Below the pieces are notes generated by a model. That model worked only from the letters and a program-made list of their open reading frames with translations, searched no databases and was not told the DNA's origin. Of a stretch of DNA of 64,000 bases, positions 12,178-24,649 are shown in pieces. The first letter of the stretch is position 1. Each line of letters begins with the position of its first letter. The position numbers and the translations under genes are program-made. This stretch comes from Limnanthes douglasii subsp. nivea. Lineage: Eukaryota > Streptophyta > Magnoliopsida > Brassicales > Limnanthaceae. The stretch spans positions 134,921,473 through 134,985,472 of the forward strand of contig JAUPFV010000004.1 of NCBI GenBank assembly GCA_036936605.1, read 5' to 3'.

Positions 12178-12555
12178 ATTTCAAATCCTCCAAGCTACCA
12201 ACAAAAGAATATACCATTTGATCCCTCTATCCGCTAAACAATATTAATAAAATGTAACCAGAGATTTTATCATGAATCCATCATTTCTCGAGGACTTATT
12301 TCCACCTTTCTTTTTTACCAATTTTTAGTTTTATTCGCCCATCAGGTCAAAGATTTTTTTTTATTACTTCACAATCAATGTAGGATCGTGCATCTTATAT
12401 TCATATATTTATATAAACATATAATTAGACCTATAGACTCATATCCAATATTGTTTTATATTTTTTTAGATTTAGTGATAATATCAACGTAATATGATCA
12501 TGATAACGATAGTTGCCGTAATCAAAATGAAAATAAATAGTATAAATTATCGTTC

Positions 12556-12647
12556 TGAGAGATGGTCGAGTGGTTGATGGCTCCGGTATTGAAAAACGGT
12601 ATAGTTCGTAAAAAATAACTATCGAGGGTTCGAAACCCTGTCTCTTA
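12556..12647 (+). tRNA. trnS-UGA: Plastid-derived trnS-UGA copy
   Basis: Class II tRNA-Ser of about 92 nt with a long variable arm. The anticodon TGA at 12,590-12,592 is retained, as are tggtcgagtggttgatggct and the T-arm gggttcgaaaccc. The first acceptor bases no longer pair fully with the 3' end (tctctta). It is opposite in strand to psbZ, as in plastomes. It is probably silent in the nucleus. Confidence 0.85.
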
Positions 12648-12814
12648 TTTTCCTCGATGAATAATGTTTTTTATTTATTGGCTTGTCCTGGTTTCGTAAG
12701 ATGGAATGACTCGACTATTCCACCGAGCCGAAAAAATTGAAATTTCTACTCAATTGAAAGGAAAAATAAGATTTTTATTTTTAACGATTCCTAAAACATT
12801 AAATCCCCTTATTG

Positions 12815-12898
12815 AGTTAATAGGGGTCATGGAAAGAATAGTTTCAAAATCACGATCAATTTTTTTTAAATCTTGCTGGAGTGACACGAGCCCTTCCG
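12815..12898 (-). pseudogene. psbC: psbC C-terminal fragment (photosystem II CP43)
   Basis: The minus strand reads GRARVTPARFKKIDRD, then FETILSMTPIN. This corresponds to the last 28 or so codons of CP43, whose normal end is ...LSMTPLN. The stop is lost. Similarity ends at 12,898 within the 'GRAR' codons, marking the right edge of the plastid insert. A second copy of part of this tail occurs about 195 bp downstream. Confidence 0.8.
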
Positions 12899-13252
12899 AA
12901 AGGACAGATCTATCTACTCACTATCAGATGACATTGTGGCGCTCTTTTATCGACCACCCACTTGATGAGCTATCAGACACTCCGCTTCGGGCCCACTAAC
13001 CCGCACGACTTTGCCTTTGGTCAACTTCTAAAAAGCCTCACACTATCACGATCAATTCATTTTTCAAATCTTGCTGCAGTGGCACGAGCCCTTTCGAAAG
13101 GACGGATGTATCTGCTCACTATCATATGACATTGTGCCTCTCCTTTATCAAGCCACCTGCTTGATGAGCTATCATGCACTCCATTTTTACATGACACTGC
13201 GTCGCTCCTTGATCAAGCGACCGGCTTGATACGTCATCTGGCGCTCCATCTA
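12850..13252. repeat. Degenerate tandem repeat spanning the plastid/nuclear junction
   Basis: Copy 1 at about 12,850-12,982 and copy 2 at about 13,046-13,180 share cacgatcaatt, aaatcttgctg, cacgagccctt, cgaaaggac, ctcactatca and cttgatgagctatca. Each copy holds the psbC end followed by non-plastid sequence. A third partial copy (13,192-13,252) repeats only the 'tgacactg...cttgat' part. Copy 2 is closer to authentic psbC at several bases (for example ttgctgcagtggcacgagcc), so the copies have diverged since duplication. Confidence 0.75.
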
Positions 13253-13381
13253 TCGCGCCGATCATTCATCTTGAGTATGACTCCTAACTTCTGGTAAGAT
13301 GTTCGACATCTGAGAATTTCACCCACATCACGCCGACCACATTGTGTTCCGTCTGTATGGGCCTGGTGCTCTAATAGCATT

Positions 13382-14130
13382 TGGAGAAAATATGAGTACC
13401 ACATATTCAATAGCTTACTCAACTTATTATTCATAACATTTTGCTCGTGGAGTTCTTCATCTCACAGAAACGTTTACTCATCTTATTATTCATAATGAGC
13501 TACAAGCCAGTAAAATTTTGTTAGATTTAGATATGATTCCTAAAATTAAGTATTAGGATAGTTCAATAGCTTTTAGGAGTTACGGATGTCAAGGATTCCG
13601 TGGTGATAATCATGGGATGAGATATGTGTATTTAATTATTACGTACGCTGTAACTCTATAGACAAATATAGTTTAAACTTGATATAAAATAAAAATAAAA
13701 GTTCACCGGTGATTTTATCCCGGATTTTGCAGTAATTATAGGACTCAGAGTATCGCCGGTAGAAACATTTCTCACTTATTGTTAATAATGATGATTTCAG
13801 TTTTGGGGTCATAGTTCTTGAGAATTTGAATGGTCAGAAATACAATTGTAAAGGCAATCAAGAGAACCCAGAAAACCTGAAACCTTCTCAGTTTCATAGG
13901 TGCCAACTTTAAAAGTACTCTTTAAAAAAATCAACAGACTTGTAAATAGATCATTAGTTTAGCAAGTCTTCGCGAAATAGTTTTTGTACATATTTGGCTG
14001 CCATGCGTTTAAGAGGATATAGCCCATAGGCCCAAATTGTGCTCATGCCAAATAGACGCACAGTAAATCTACCCTTTCCTAATCAACCTGGGTTGTCAGG
14101 AACACATCTTAGCCGCGTGTGAATGAACAG
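13382..14130 (+). pseudogene. CRK-type kinase pseudogene, 3' half
   Basis: Downstream kinase subdomains in order. ARGVLHLTE, then IIHNELQASKILLDLDMIP (13,441-13,555), correspond to the catalytic loop; the family's HRDLK has become HNELQ. DDFSFGVIVLENLNGQKYN (about 13,790-13,850) is the exon with the SDVFSFGV motif. AQIVLMPNRRTVNLPFPNQP (about 14,033-14,095) is the terminal exon, like VVLMLNSYSITLPLPTQP in the intact gene at 32.9 kb. Exons lie at plausible intron distances but contain stops. Together with the 7.0-8.5 kb fragment it could be one gene interrupted by the plastid DNA. Confidence 0.6.
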
Positions 14131-15919
14131 GTTGGTGTCACTTTACCGGTAATCACTTTACCGTTTGAGTTAAATAAAAATAGTATCACACATCTTAGCG
14201 TGTGAATTAACAGGTTGGTTAAAACAATTTCTTTTTTAAGTTAAATAAAAAATAGATTAACCATACCATGGTGTTGATACTACTTTCTTTTTTAACTGTG
14301 ATAATGTTATTTGAATTACATGTTAAATATGCTTATGCCTTTTTCACGCGTGGAAAAACATTAGAATAAAACGAAAATAAATATCACGGTTTATTACTTT
14401 TTAATCAGTTAAAATTTTATCATCCATAAATTTTTTATGGAGTTTTTATTTGGAATTTTGGTTAAATTGAAATATATATGAGTTAAATTTGAATTACTCA
14501 AGTTTAGAAATAAATAAAATATACAAGACTAATAATCATAGAAGTAAATGTATTCGATATTAATGGTGTCTATGTAACTCTTTAATAACCAATTTTGTGT
14601 AAATAAGTCTTACATTATTGATTGCGTAATATCTAATTCTTATAAATAAATTTTTAATAACTAATTTTTTAAAATAGTTTTGTAAGCATTATTAAATCAT
14701 ACAAGACCAAACATAATAAACTTGAGACACAAAACATTATTAAATCATACGAGTCGGAACATAATAAATAATGTGAGATCGACATTGCTTGTTGTAAATG
14801 AACAAAAATAGATTCGTTGATTTTTTTTTTCTGTCAGACTGTGTAACTCTAATCTCGCATCTTTATCATATATGTCTCGTATGTTTATTTATTCCGGTAT
14901 CATATGTTTATTTATGCTTGGTTTCGCATATTTTCTATGTATGGTTTCGCATGTTTGATTATACCTCGTATGGTGTGTTACTAATTGAAAAAAAAAATCA
15001 AAATATATAACTAATAGATCTAGTTTTGTTCGTTTTAAAAAAACAAAATCGATGGTACTTTAAAAAAAATTATTTCCAAACTATAATCTTAAAAATACGA
15101 ATTTTAAAAAAACAAAAAAGAAAAATTGATAAGACTTTAACAAAAATAATATCAAATGATAATGAAATATTGAAATATATACTTTTGATCCATACTTAAA
15201 AAACTAGTGTGTTAAAATGGATGTTCAATGATTTCTTACATTTATAGTTGTTAATTATTAATTTAACCAGTAATCTTAATATAGATTTAGAACATTTTCT
15301 TCCAATAAACTTTCTAGTGTTACCTTTTTTTTCAGTTCATATTTTGTATGTGATCAATCATTCAATCTTATAATCTTAGATGGAGACGTATAAATAAGAT
15401 ATGGTTTTGGGTTGAAGTTCCGTTGCGAAAAAGTCTAACGCAATATTGAGAACTAGTTGTCAACTTGTCATGTTGTATGCTTAACCGCTGCAATTTCTAG
15501 ATATTATTCTATCAACGTTCCAACATCCATCTATTAAAGCGCCAATAAATACTCCGAAAGAGTTGCCACCTACCGGTTACCACTAACGAGAAACTAAGTC
15601 CTTCCTTGCAATCCAAAACAATAAATGATTTTATTAATAATTATAAACCTTATGTTAAGTTTATTTTCTTAAAAAATACGAGTTACGATATTATTCTGCT
15701 TTTGTTTCGAAAAAATAAATTAATTTATATTTAGAAATTAAAAAATTAACACAAAATGTATGCAACAAACTTTTTTTTGCAGTAAAACATTAAATTAAAA
15801 AAAAATAGTTCATATAATTACGTAGGACATATCGGAAAAAATATAAAAGAAAAATATGTAAAAAAAATAAAAACAGCTTTGGTACATGATAAACAACAAG
15901 AGGTATGAAAACGTGACAT
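14131..15919. other. AT-rich stretch without recognisable gene
   Basis: Very AT-rich, with long A and T runs. A short repeated phrase (cacatcttag...gtgtgaat...aacaggttggt) occurs at about 14,100-14,137 and 14,192-14,220. I saw no coding signature or RNA gene. Confidence 0.5.
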
Positions 15920-15999
15920 CAACAAAACAAAAGGTCACAAACAAAGATAGGAATGGATCTCAACAAAACAAAAGGTCACAAACAAAGATAGGAATGGAT
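15920..15999 (+). repeat. 41-bp direct tandem duplication (2 copies)
   Basis: A 39-base block beginning caacaaaacaaaaggtcac and ending ggaatggat occurs at 15,920-15,958 and again, identically, at 15,961-15,999, a period of 41 bp. It lies just beyond the 3' end of the LINE remnant. Confidence 0.85.
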
Positions 16000-16085
16000 A
16001 TGCAAAGGACAAACAAAAGCAAGTTAATACAAATAAATTATATTGGCCATGTAATTTTGGTGCCATTAAATTTAAACCGAAGGTA

Positions 16086-18920
16086 AGAGAAGATTTTGTA
16101 CGAAATCACGGAGAAAATAATAGGAGGGGAACCAAAAATGCTTGCGTTCCTCTTCTTCCAAACGTGGTAAATAACTGCACCAAAGCAAGAACAATAAATA
16201 TATCAGTTTCGAGAAGAAGGCACACTTCACGCCTCGCACACCCAAGAATGCCAACAACGGGGATTAATTAAGATACCCAACTTAGAACTCGCATGGTTCG
16301 GAATACTCCGAGTAAAACTACAGTCATAGAGAATATGAGCAATAGATTCAGACTCTAAATTGCATAAGACATAGTCTAGTGGGGTGTTTAGACCTCAGCT
16401 CAAATTTTTGTCACACATAGAAAGCTTGCCCAAGATGGTAAGCCGAAGTATTAAAAATGACGAGGAATGTTAAACTTATTCCATACTAACACGACCCATC
16501 CCACGGTTGGAGTAGGTCTACAAATGAAGTTATATGTATTATTGATTGTGAAAATAGGATTACAAGTCTTCGTAATCATAATGTGACATCATTGAAGATG
16601 ATATTAAAAGGAGGTAAAGTGAGAATGAGGTTGTTAATCTGTTAAAAATTAATGTGATTCATTGCTCTAGCCGATCATGAAGTTAGATGTCCAATTTTCA
16701 GAGACCGTTGTTGGTGAAGTCAGAGGTCTTGAGGTTTTTACCGAGCCTATAATCTTTGATGATACTTTTTCCATAATGTGTTACGAGAGAGATAGAGAGA
16801 AGCCAAGGATCATACCAGAATGAGGTATCGAATCCATTGCCTATAGCCACCCTATGCATATTACAAGCTATCAGACGAAGGAGAAGTATTTTCCTCCAGT
16901 CCAAGAAGGGGAGGAACCAAAATCAAGGTCCCAAAAATTATTACTTATGATTTTTTTCAGTTTTGATTGAGTCACACCATAAAGATTATATTTTATTACT
17001 AATGATTGAACAAAGGTGTTCAATGATAATCACCTGATTCATATTTTTAGGTCTAGAATCCCATGACTTCCCTCCCTCATGGGAGAGATGATATTAGACT
17101 AGGACACTTTAGCTATGGATCTTCATATCACGGTCCGACCAAAGAAAAAAATACATGTATTGGGACAGTTCTTTGAGAACTCTTGAGGATACGATAAAGA
17201 TAAACGGCATCAAACTTGTCCTACAAATAAGATATACTTGATAAGTTAGAGCCTACCCGCATGAGAGAGGTTTTTGGAGGTACAAGAGTCAATCCTTAAG
17301 ATGCTTTTGTGAAGAAGAGGCCAACATTCCGTCTGGAAGACACATCTAGTAAAAAACGATACCTCCAAGTATTTAGCATCAAGAGTACCATCCCTAAACC
17401 CCAAAATATAGACGAGGTCCTTTCGAATTGGGGTTGACTCCAGAGAAGAAAATTTGCCTTTTAGTAGGACTAACTTTTAGACCTGAAAGGGAAAAGAAAT
17501 CCTTCAGACCCTGTTTAATAAAAAGGACAGAATTGACATCACCGTGACAAAAGATCATTAGATCATCTACAGAATAAATATTTAATATGTTGAGTTTTTG
17601 ACATTCCAATTGAATTGGAAATTTCGGTTATTACTCTTTTCCTCAAGTATGCATGAGAGAATTTGCAAAACAAATACAAATAAAACATGAGAGAGAAGGT
17701 CACCTTGTCTGAGATCATTTCTACCATGGAAGGTACCATGGGCATCTCCATTAATGACGATGTTATATGTTGGAGAAGCAATGCATTGAATTATCCAAGT
17801 GATCATTTTTTCAATGGAATTCATCGTGACAAGAATGGCGAGAATGAGATGCGAACGGACATTATCAAAGGCTTTGATCAAATCAATTTTAAAAGCAACC
17901 CATTTTCCACAACAGTTGCTATGTTAATCCCTAACGCGTTTTTGAGAAATCATAGTGTTATTGAAGATGTTTCTTCGCACAACGAACGCCAATTGTGACT
18001 TTTCAATCAGGTTCGGGAAATAAATTTTATTTCTATTGGCTAAGATTTTAGAGATGATTTTGCAGACTATATTGCAAAGCGTAATAGGCCTGAAGTTAGA
18101 TTCCATAGAAGAGGAGTCAAGTTTGAGGATGAATAACTCCAGAAATTAAAAAATTGAGGACCCTATTAGAGATATCATTTTCCATAATGTTTCAATAACC
18201 CTTGAAGAAAGAAGATTTGAAGCCGCCAGGCCCGAAGGACTTATTATTATCGATACTCAATAACGTATTTTTAATTTCCTCACGACATATATCTTTGATT
18301 GCGCAAACCTTATCCGCATCTTTTAGTCCTGGCAGAGGGAAGAATCGAGACTCTTCCCAAAACTGGTTAACTAGGGGGGGGGGTGTCTGGTTCCGAGGAA
18401 ATCCTTGAAATAGTTCACAATGACCTTCAAAAAACTGGCGAGGGTGGATACATTAACTCCATGGTCATTATTAATCGATATAATTTTATTTTGGAAAAGA
18501 TGAGTTTTAATACTATTGTGGAAATATTTGGTATTCCGATCCCCAAACTTAATCCATTTCTCGCAAGATTTTTGTTTAAGAAAGGATTCTTTAGCACGGC
18601 TAAGAAAGATGTAGGATGAAGAAGCCTTAATTTCGTTAGAAACTAGGTTGGGGTTCAGAGGGTCATGGGCGAGACATAATTAGGCATGGAAGAGGTTTGA
18701 TTGGGCTTTAGAGACCTTTGAGCTAATGTTACTGAATTCTTTTCGGTTGAAACAGCTTAACACAAGCTGAAGACGGTTGAGTTTCTGGGAAACCAGACTC
18801 ATTCCAAAAGAGTTAGAGGGAAGATTCCAACTATCTCCAATAATGTCTTTGACCTGAGGGTGGGATCACCACATATTGAAGAATTTGATGAGTTTTTTCT
18901 GAATTTTACGAGAGGACCCA
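16086..18920 (-). mobile_element. L1-type LINE remnant, 5'-truncated
   Basis: Non-LTR retrotransposon ORF2 read on the minus strand with stops and frameshifts. In order: a pre-RT linker (EKWIKFGDRNTKYFHNSIKT, about 18,540-18,480); RT fingers (SNFRPITLCNIVCKIISKIL, 18,100-18,040); KAFDNVRSHLILAIL, then GDAHGTFHGRNDLRQGDLLS (17,880-17,700); the catalytic YxDD region as SVDDLMIFCHGD with FFSLSGLKVSPTK (17,570-17,450); and a zinc-binding RVT tail (AIGNGFDTSFWYDPW, about 16,850). It ends AVIYHVWKKRNASIF near 16,165-16,120. The endonuclease domain is missing, typical 5' truncation. No clear poly(A) tail or target duplication was found. Confidence 0.8.
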
Positions 18921-18923
18921 AGG

Positions 18924-19480
18924 TTGAGACTAATAGTGGTTTCTGTTTTTTATCTAAAACTCTATCATGCCTATTGTATTTTTGAACTTGTTCAAAATTT
19001 AGAGTATGCTCTCAGTCGTTCAGATCCAAAGTTCAAGTCTATAATGGTTTTTAGGTTTAAACAATATGCTTATGCTCCAACAATAGACACGTTTAATGAA
19101 AGACTTGAACTGTTTATTGGAGGTTATAAAGTTATTAAGTTTCTCGATAATTTACCTCAACACAAATATGACCAAACATTTATTGAAATGAAATGATTTG
19201 GTGATATAACATCTTTTTGGCTTAATATTTTAACCCTCACATTAAAGATTTATGTAGTCTATATTCTTAGATTAAGTGACAAGATTGAAGTATGACATAT
19301 GAATTAAATTCCACGACGTTTATGCGGAGTGGATAAGTTGGAGCAGTAAATTATGTATTGAGTATGAAAATAAGTTTAAGGTCAATGTTGAAGCAGGTCG
19401 TCTGTGGCTAGTTCGTAAGTCTCCGACAACCGTATGTGATTTTTTTTTCTGAACCTGCTATTGTTATTAATTTACTCGAT
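18924..19480 (+). mobile_element. MULE (Mutator-like) transposase fragment
   Basis: Reads FKQYAYAPTIDTFNERLELF, then GGYKVIKFLDNLPQHKYDQT, matching the C-terminal part of the MULE transposase. There, AYA...FN plus FL.NLP precedes a RYGxMTSN motif, seen here degraded as FGDITS after a stop. Downstream CIEYENKFKVN, then AGRLWLVRKS, resembles the segment before the SWIM zinc finger. The catalytic core upstream is absent; the left edge is the LINE. Confidence 0.6.
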
Positions 19481-19699
19481 TTCAAATTCTCTTGTGGTTA
19501 TTGGCAATAAGATTGATTTCCATATTCTCATGTTTTTTCTGCAATACATTTGACTCAACAATATTGAATAACATTATTTAATCAATTTTAAATTGTCAAT
19601 AATTACAAGTTAATATACTCTTTCAACGTACATGATAAAGCTCTAATGAATCACTAGGAATTATGCCTCGTGGCTTAGACAAACTAGAAGGACGAAGAA

Positions 19700-22600
19700 G
19701 AAGCATATTCAATCCACAAGAGAAATAACAACTCAATAGATAAAGTGTAGCCGTTGTTTAAAGTTAGGGCATAATAAAAGCTAGACCATTTGTCTATAGT
19801 TGAGGTAGAAGATAAACACTTGAATAATCATTCTTAGATCTATAGTTCATATAAGGTGATGTTTATTTGTAACAAATATGATTTGTTGAGTTTTTAATGC
19901 TTGAGAGAGTCTTCTTTTAATATCATACATATAAAATTTGTTTCCATTACTCATAAATGTATGATATTTTTATAATTTAAACCACGTTAAATTGATCTTA
20001 TGTGTGTGGTTGTATTTATATTCTTGTTCTTTTCTTTATTTGTTATTTTGGGGTTTATAACTAAGTTTTGAATACGAGGAAAAAATGTGCAACTCCCTTT
20101 TTTTATTGTTCCATATTCAGAACTATCACCAACATGTTTTAAATGGAGCCGTTGAACTTCAGTTATCGGTGTCTGAAGTTCTGTTATTGTCAGATATGGG
20201 TGTTGGTTATTCAAAAGCAGAGTTGTTCTTATAAAGTATTTTACCTAAAAATGGTATACTCAGCTTGGATAATCTGGGACGTAACCATTTGTAGTGTTGA
20301 AACAAAGAATAAAGGACAAGTATTGAGGTTAGAGAGAAGGTTCTCACAGATAGACCAAGAAAATGCCCCAAGATGAGTTTATAATAATGGGAGGATAAAC
20401 TGATTCGTCAGACAACTGAATATCATATGGTGCTAGAGATATGGAATCGAGTGGAGGAAATTTACATAAGTCTATGGTAAATAGATTGTTTCTCAACAAT
20501 TATACACGCTGTCAATAGATGGTAGCAATGAGATCCAAAGACAGATAGATGATTTTAATGCAATCATTATTTACTTGAATGTTTGGCATCAAGCTGAAGG
20601 ATAATGATGCAGCCATAATCCTAGAAAATGATGAATCTTATGGTGTAAAAAAAGATAACTATTTGGGTCAAGTTGTCAACAAGACTTGAGACAATGATTA
20701 AAAACATGACATACATGCTTAAAGTTAACTTTAATTGGACTTTTAGAATAGGAAACATTTACTTATAAGGGTGGAGATGGAAGCCTTAGGGTCTTGCAAT
20801 GCTCACTCGTTGTTATGAGGGCCTATAAGACTAATATTGTCTTAGTTCTTGAAAGATCCATAATGATGGAGAGTGTGTCTAGTGTGGATAAATATTCAAA
20901 TAAGTTATGAAATCTAAAGCTTTGGCATATGAGTGAGAAATGTCTTATTTTTCTTAATAAATAAGAGTTGTTGCATTATAGCACAGTTTAGAAGCTGATT
21001 TTTTTGTGAAAATTGTGTGTTGATAAGAGAAAGAAACTCAAGTTTATGCCTAACAACCATACAACCAATGGTCTTCTTGAGTATGTCCATTCGAATATTT
21101 GGGATCTGGTACGAGAACCTACTATAAATTATGCAACTTAATTTATGTCCTTGATCGATGATAATTCCAGGAAAGTACGAGTTATATTTTTGAAGACCAA
21201 TGATGAACATTTGATGCTTTCAGGAACTTGAATACTTTGGTAAAGAATCAGATTGAAAGTGTTGACGAAGTAATACAAAAATAATAATGGCACTCTACGG
21301 CATAATGAGAAAAAAGTTCACATGCCGTATTAGTGGCACTTTACGACATAATGGGCTTATAGGAAATGGTTAGGTGTATGTTTTAAATAGTTGGAATAAG
21401 CCGAAGGTTTTAAGGAGAAGTCGTGACTAAAACTGCATATATCATCAGCATAAGTCAATTACAGAGCTGATGTTTCTTTGTCATCAAGAGGCCTTTTATT
21501 AAAGAGAAACCTAAGATGAAATATTTTAGACTGTTTGGATGCAATGTCTATACATATGTGAAGCAATATAAGCTTCATCCGAGAGCATTGAAATTTTTGT
21601 TCCTCGAGTTTTTGAAGAAGTAAAATGGTATAGCTTTTGGTGCCTTGAACACAGATGTCGGAAGTTTATGATAAGTAGGGAATTTATTTTCATTGAAGAG
21701 GAAATACCATTGAAGAAGACGGTATAGACCCAACCCAGTACTACCAAGACGATATGCGGATTTAATGATGAGAATAACCTATAAAGTGAAGCCGGAGATG
21801 CTTCTGCCGGAGATGGATTAGGACCTTGTCCACCTTTGGATTATATAGAGGAATTTCAGTAATTAGATGTGTCTGGAGGTGGCCAAGGTTTTGCTATTAT
21901 AGGGCATTTGGTTACATGTATCAATTGGCGAGACAATAAAGCATGAAGACTAAGCAAACTTCCAACATGGTATAGTTTTGTTGATTTTATTGGTTTTGCT
22001 TTTATCTATTAAAATGAATGAAAATTTTATTGAACCCGAAGGTAACACGATGTTATAAAGATGAGTGGTAAATAAAAGTAACTTACGACCATACAGAAAT
22101 AACTGAGATCTCTCAAGAAGGTGGGCAACTGGATTCTGGTGAGTTAGTTGAAGGGTCAAAATCTTGTATGAAGTAAATGAATATTCAAAAGTAAGCAAGA
22201 CCTTCATGTTGTTGATTTCAATAAGATATTTTCTTTAGTAGTGATAAAAACCTCGATCAGGGTTATATTGTTAATTGTTGCTAAATGTGATCAAGATTTA
22301 GGTCAAAATAGATGCTAGTATTGCCTTCCTACATGGTCAATTGGAAGAGACAATTTACATTTTCCAACTAAATGGATTTGAAGAAGGGAATGATTTGTGT
22401 TTCTTGAAAATGTATTTATATAAGATGAAACATTAGCCAAGGTAGTGTAATACAAGATTTGATTCCTTTATAAGACCCATCAAGTATATTCAAAGCTGAT
22501 ATAAGAATCGTGTCTAATATCATGATGAAACACATATGGAGACAAGTTATAGTCCTATTGTATCTGGATGATACCATAACAACTAGAAGATATTGGTTAG

Positions 22601-24316
22601 GGATTGAAATGGTGAAGAGTCAACTAAAATGAGAGTTTGAGATGAAATATAGGAGAGACTAAGATGATACTTGGTATTAAGATCAAGAGGAACATGATGA
22701 AGTAGTATATATTCTTATCTCAACAAGAATAGCTACATAAGGTACTTTTGAAGTTTGGTACATTGGGAGCCAAAAAGGTTGGAACTACCATTGGTGACCA
22801 TTTCAAACTTAGTTTGATTCAAGCACCAACTGGATATTGGTAGGATTATGTATGTTATAATAAGTATATACTAGAGAAAATTTATGTCAATGTTATTGGT
22901 AGGATTATGTATGTTATAATTTTCATGAGACGTAATATTGCATATGCTCTAAGTGTTTTCAGAATATTAATTTCAAATCCGGAGAAGTCTCATTATCATG
23001 CACTCAAGTGGCTCATGAGATAATTGAAAGGTTCAGGTGCAATTGGGTTGTGTTATAACAAGAATGATACGATTGATATAATGACGATAGGGTATGTGTA
23101 CTCTTATTATACAGGATGCCTTGGCATAAGAATGTTTACTTTGGGTTATCCATTTATTGTTCTTGGAGGAGTGGTTAGTTGGAAGTCTTGTATAAAAACA
23201 TTTGGTTCTTGTTATCTACAAGAACCTAATATATGGTTGATAAAAAGTCAATGAAGAAAGTTATTTGGCTAAAGGGATTATTGAGTGAAATCACTAGTAT
23301 ATAGCAAAAGATATGATTTAGTTCTTCGATAATACTATTGTTTTCATTTAATAAAGAATCTAAATTTCCATGAGAAAACTAAGCACGTAGATATAAAGTT
23401 GCATTTCATTTGAGACGTGGTGAAGAGAGATAAATTGAAGATGATTAAGACTGCTGGTGAGAAAAATCTTCCAAATGCTCTATCAAAGTATTATAGATTA
23501 AAAAGTTCACAAACTTCGTTAGACTTCTACAAGTTTAGGATGCTGATGAACATCGGGTGCAACAAATGTTAGAGTTACTAGAACTAGTGATGGATAATTG
23601 TTATATGTAGGTTAGAAGTAACTCGAACATAAATTTACCTCTGAAGACTACATGTTTTCGACGATAGACAACCGAAGATATGAAGATGAATAAACTGGTT
23701 GAATCTATTAGGTATGAGCTGGGGCTTGCTGGAACCTAAAGGAAAGCTCTACCAAAGGCAAGAATAATGCTTACACTTCTGAACCAAGGTGCAGACTGAT
23801 CATCTGCGACATTAAAACTTTAGAGCATGAGTGCCAAAGGAATTTTGTAGATGGCTAGAATCTTTTTACAGGAACCTATAACATTAAGGGGCTAAATTGG
23901 TGTCTCATTTCAGGATTTGATCATAAATTGTTGGATCAGGGCGTGCTGTATGAAATAATAGTACAATAAGGCACCGTAGGCCCTCTATTGTACGTATGAA
24001 AACATCAGCCTTGTCTTATATGTTGGCGAATCTTGTGGAATAAGGCAACGTGATGTCAGGCACTACTGTCATTTATATACAATATTATACACATCATTGA
24101 TCCTCTATAAATAGTGAGAGTTGAGTATGAAGCCATCACTGCGTGAGAATACACTTGAGAGATTTCAGAGAGAAAGTATAAGATTTCAACTATATTTGAG
24201 GTAAACAATAAACACTTGAATACAAATTTTGAGATCCATAGTTCATTCGTAAGCTGGGAGTGTTTGTTACAAAAAGGAGTTGTTAAGTGTTTAGTGTTTG
24301 AGAGAGTCTTCTTGTA

Positions 24317-24358
<42 letters not shown>

Positions 24359-24647
24359 GTAGGTTTCATGTGGATGTAGGATTGCTTCATATTCTGAACC
24401 ACGTCAAATTTTGTCTCGTGTGAATGGTTAGGATTATATTCTTATTATTTTCTTCTTTTGTTGTTTTAGGGTTCCCATCTAAGCTTTTAGTACGAGCCAA
24501 AGTTGCACGACTCTCTTTGTTCTTGCTGTGAATTCAATATTATCAATAAATAGGTTTTGGTTGTAGTGGTTGAGCTTCGGCTAACACTATCCGTAGTGTT
24601 TTTTATTATTCCGAAGGTGGGTTGCTCATATAGAACTAGTTTACCTA
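19700..24647 (+). mobile_element. Decayed Ty1/copia element with divergent LTRs
   Basis: Full-length but heavily mutated copia. LTR-like direct repeats end near 20,246 and 24,647. They share ccacgt(t/c)aaatt, atattctt, the phrase around gagagagtcttctt and tttacctaaaa. A broken PBS (tggtatactcagc, about 20,254-20,266) follows the first. Internal order: GAG-pre-integrase GDGSLRVLQCSLVVMRAYKT (about 20,777-20,836); integrase FMSLIDDNSRKVRVIFLKT (about 21,145-21,200); RT IDASIAFLHGQLEETIYIF (about 22,310-22,365); RNase H GAIGLCYNKND with LGGVVSWKSC (23,036-23,190). Numerous stops in every block. The 3' LTR carries cctctataaatag near 24,112. LTR starts are approximate. Confidence 0.75.
24322..24353. 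repeat. (TA)n microsatellite
   Basis: Uninterrupted TA dinucleotide run inside the 3' LTR of the decayed copia; it has no counterpart in the 5' LTR. Confidence 0.95.
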
Positions 24648-24649
24648 AA

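Larger units (their letters stand above)
8870..12898 (+). other. Nuclear plastid-DNA insert (NUPT), psaB to psbC tail
   Basis: About 4 kb colinear with the standard angiosperm plastome: psaB (5'-truncated), rps14 and trnfM on plus, trnG and psbZ on minus, trnS-UGA on plus, psbC 3' end on minus. Gene order, orientation and spacing all match the plastid large single-copy region. Every protein gene is frame-broken and many tRNA bases have changed, so this is an old nuclear copy and not plastid contamination. The trnG-psbZ spacer (11,465-11,985) has become extremely AT-rich, with a (TA)n run near 11,573. The right junction lies inside psbC near 12,898, where plastid similarity stops abruptly. Confidence 0.9.

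Noticed and set aside
8870..12898. Working plastid operon or plastid contamination of the assembly
   Set aside because: Every protein gene is frame-broken, tRNA stems are damaged and both edges run into nuclear repeat sequence; a real plastome would be intact.
12850..13252. CRISPR-like or satellite array
   Set aside because: Only two and a half degenerate copies, with unit content explained by the psbC junction; plant nuclear DNA.
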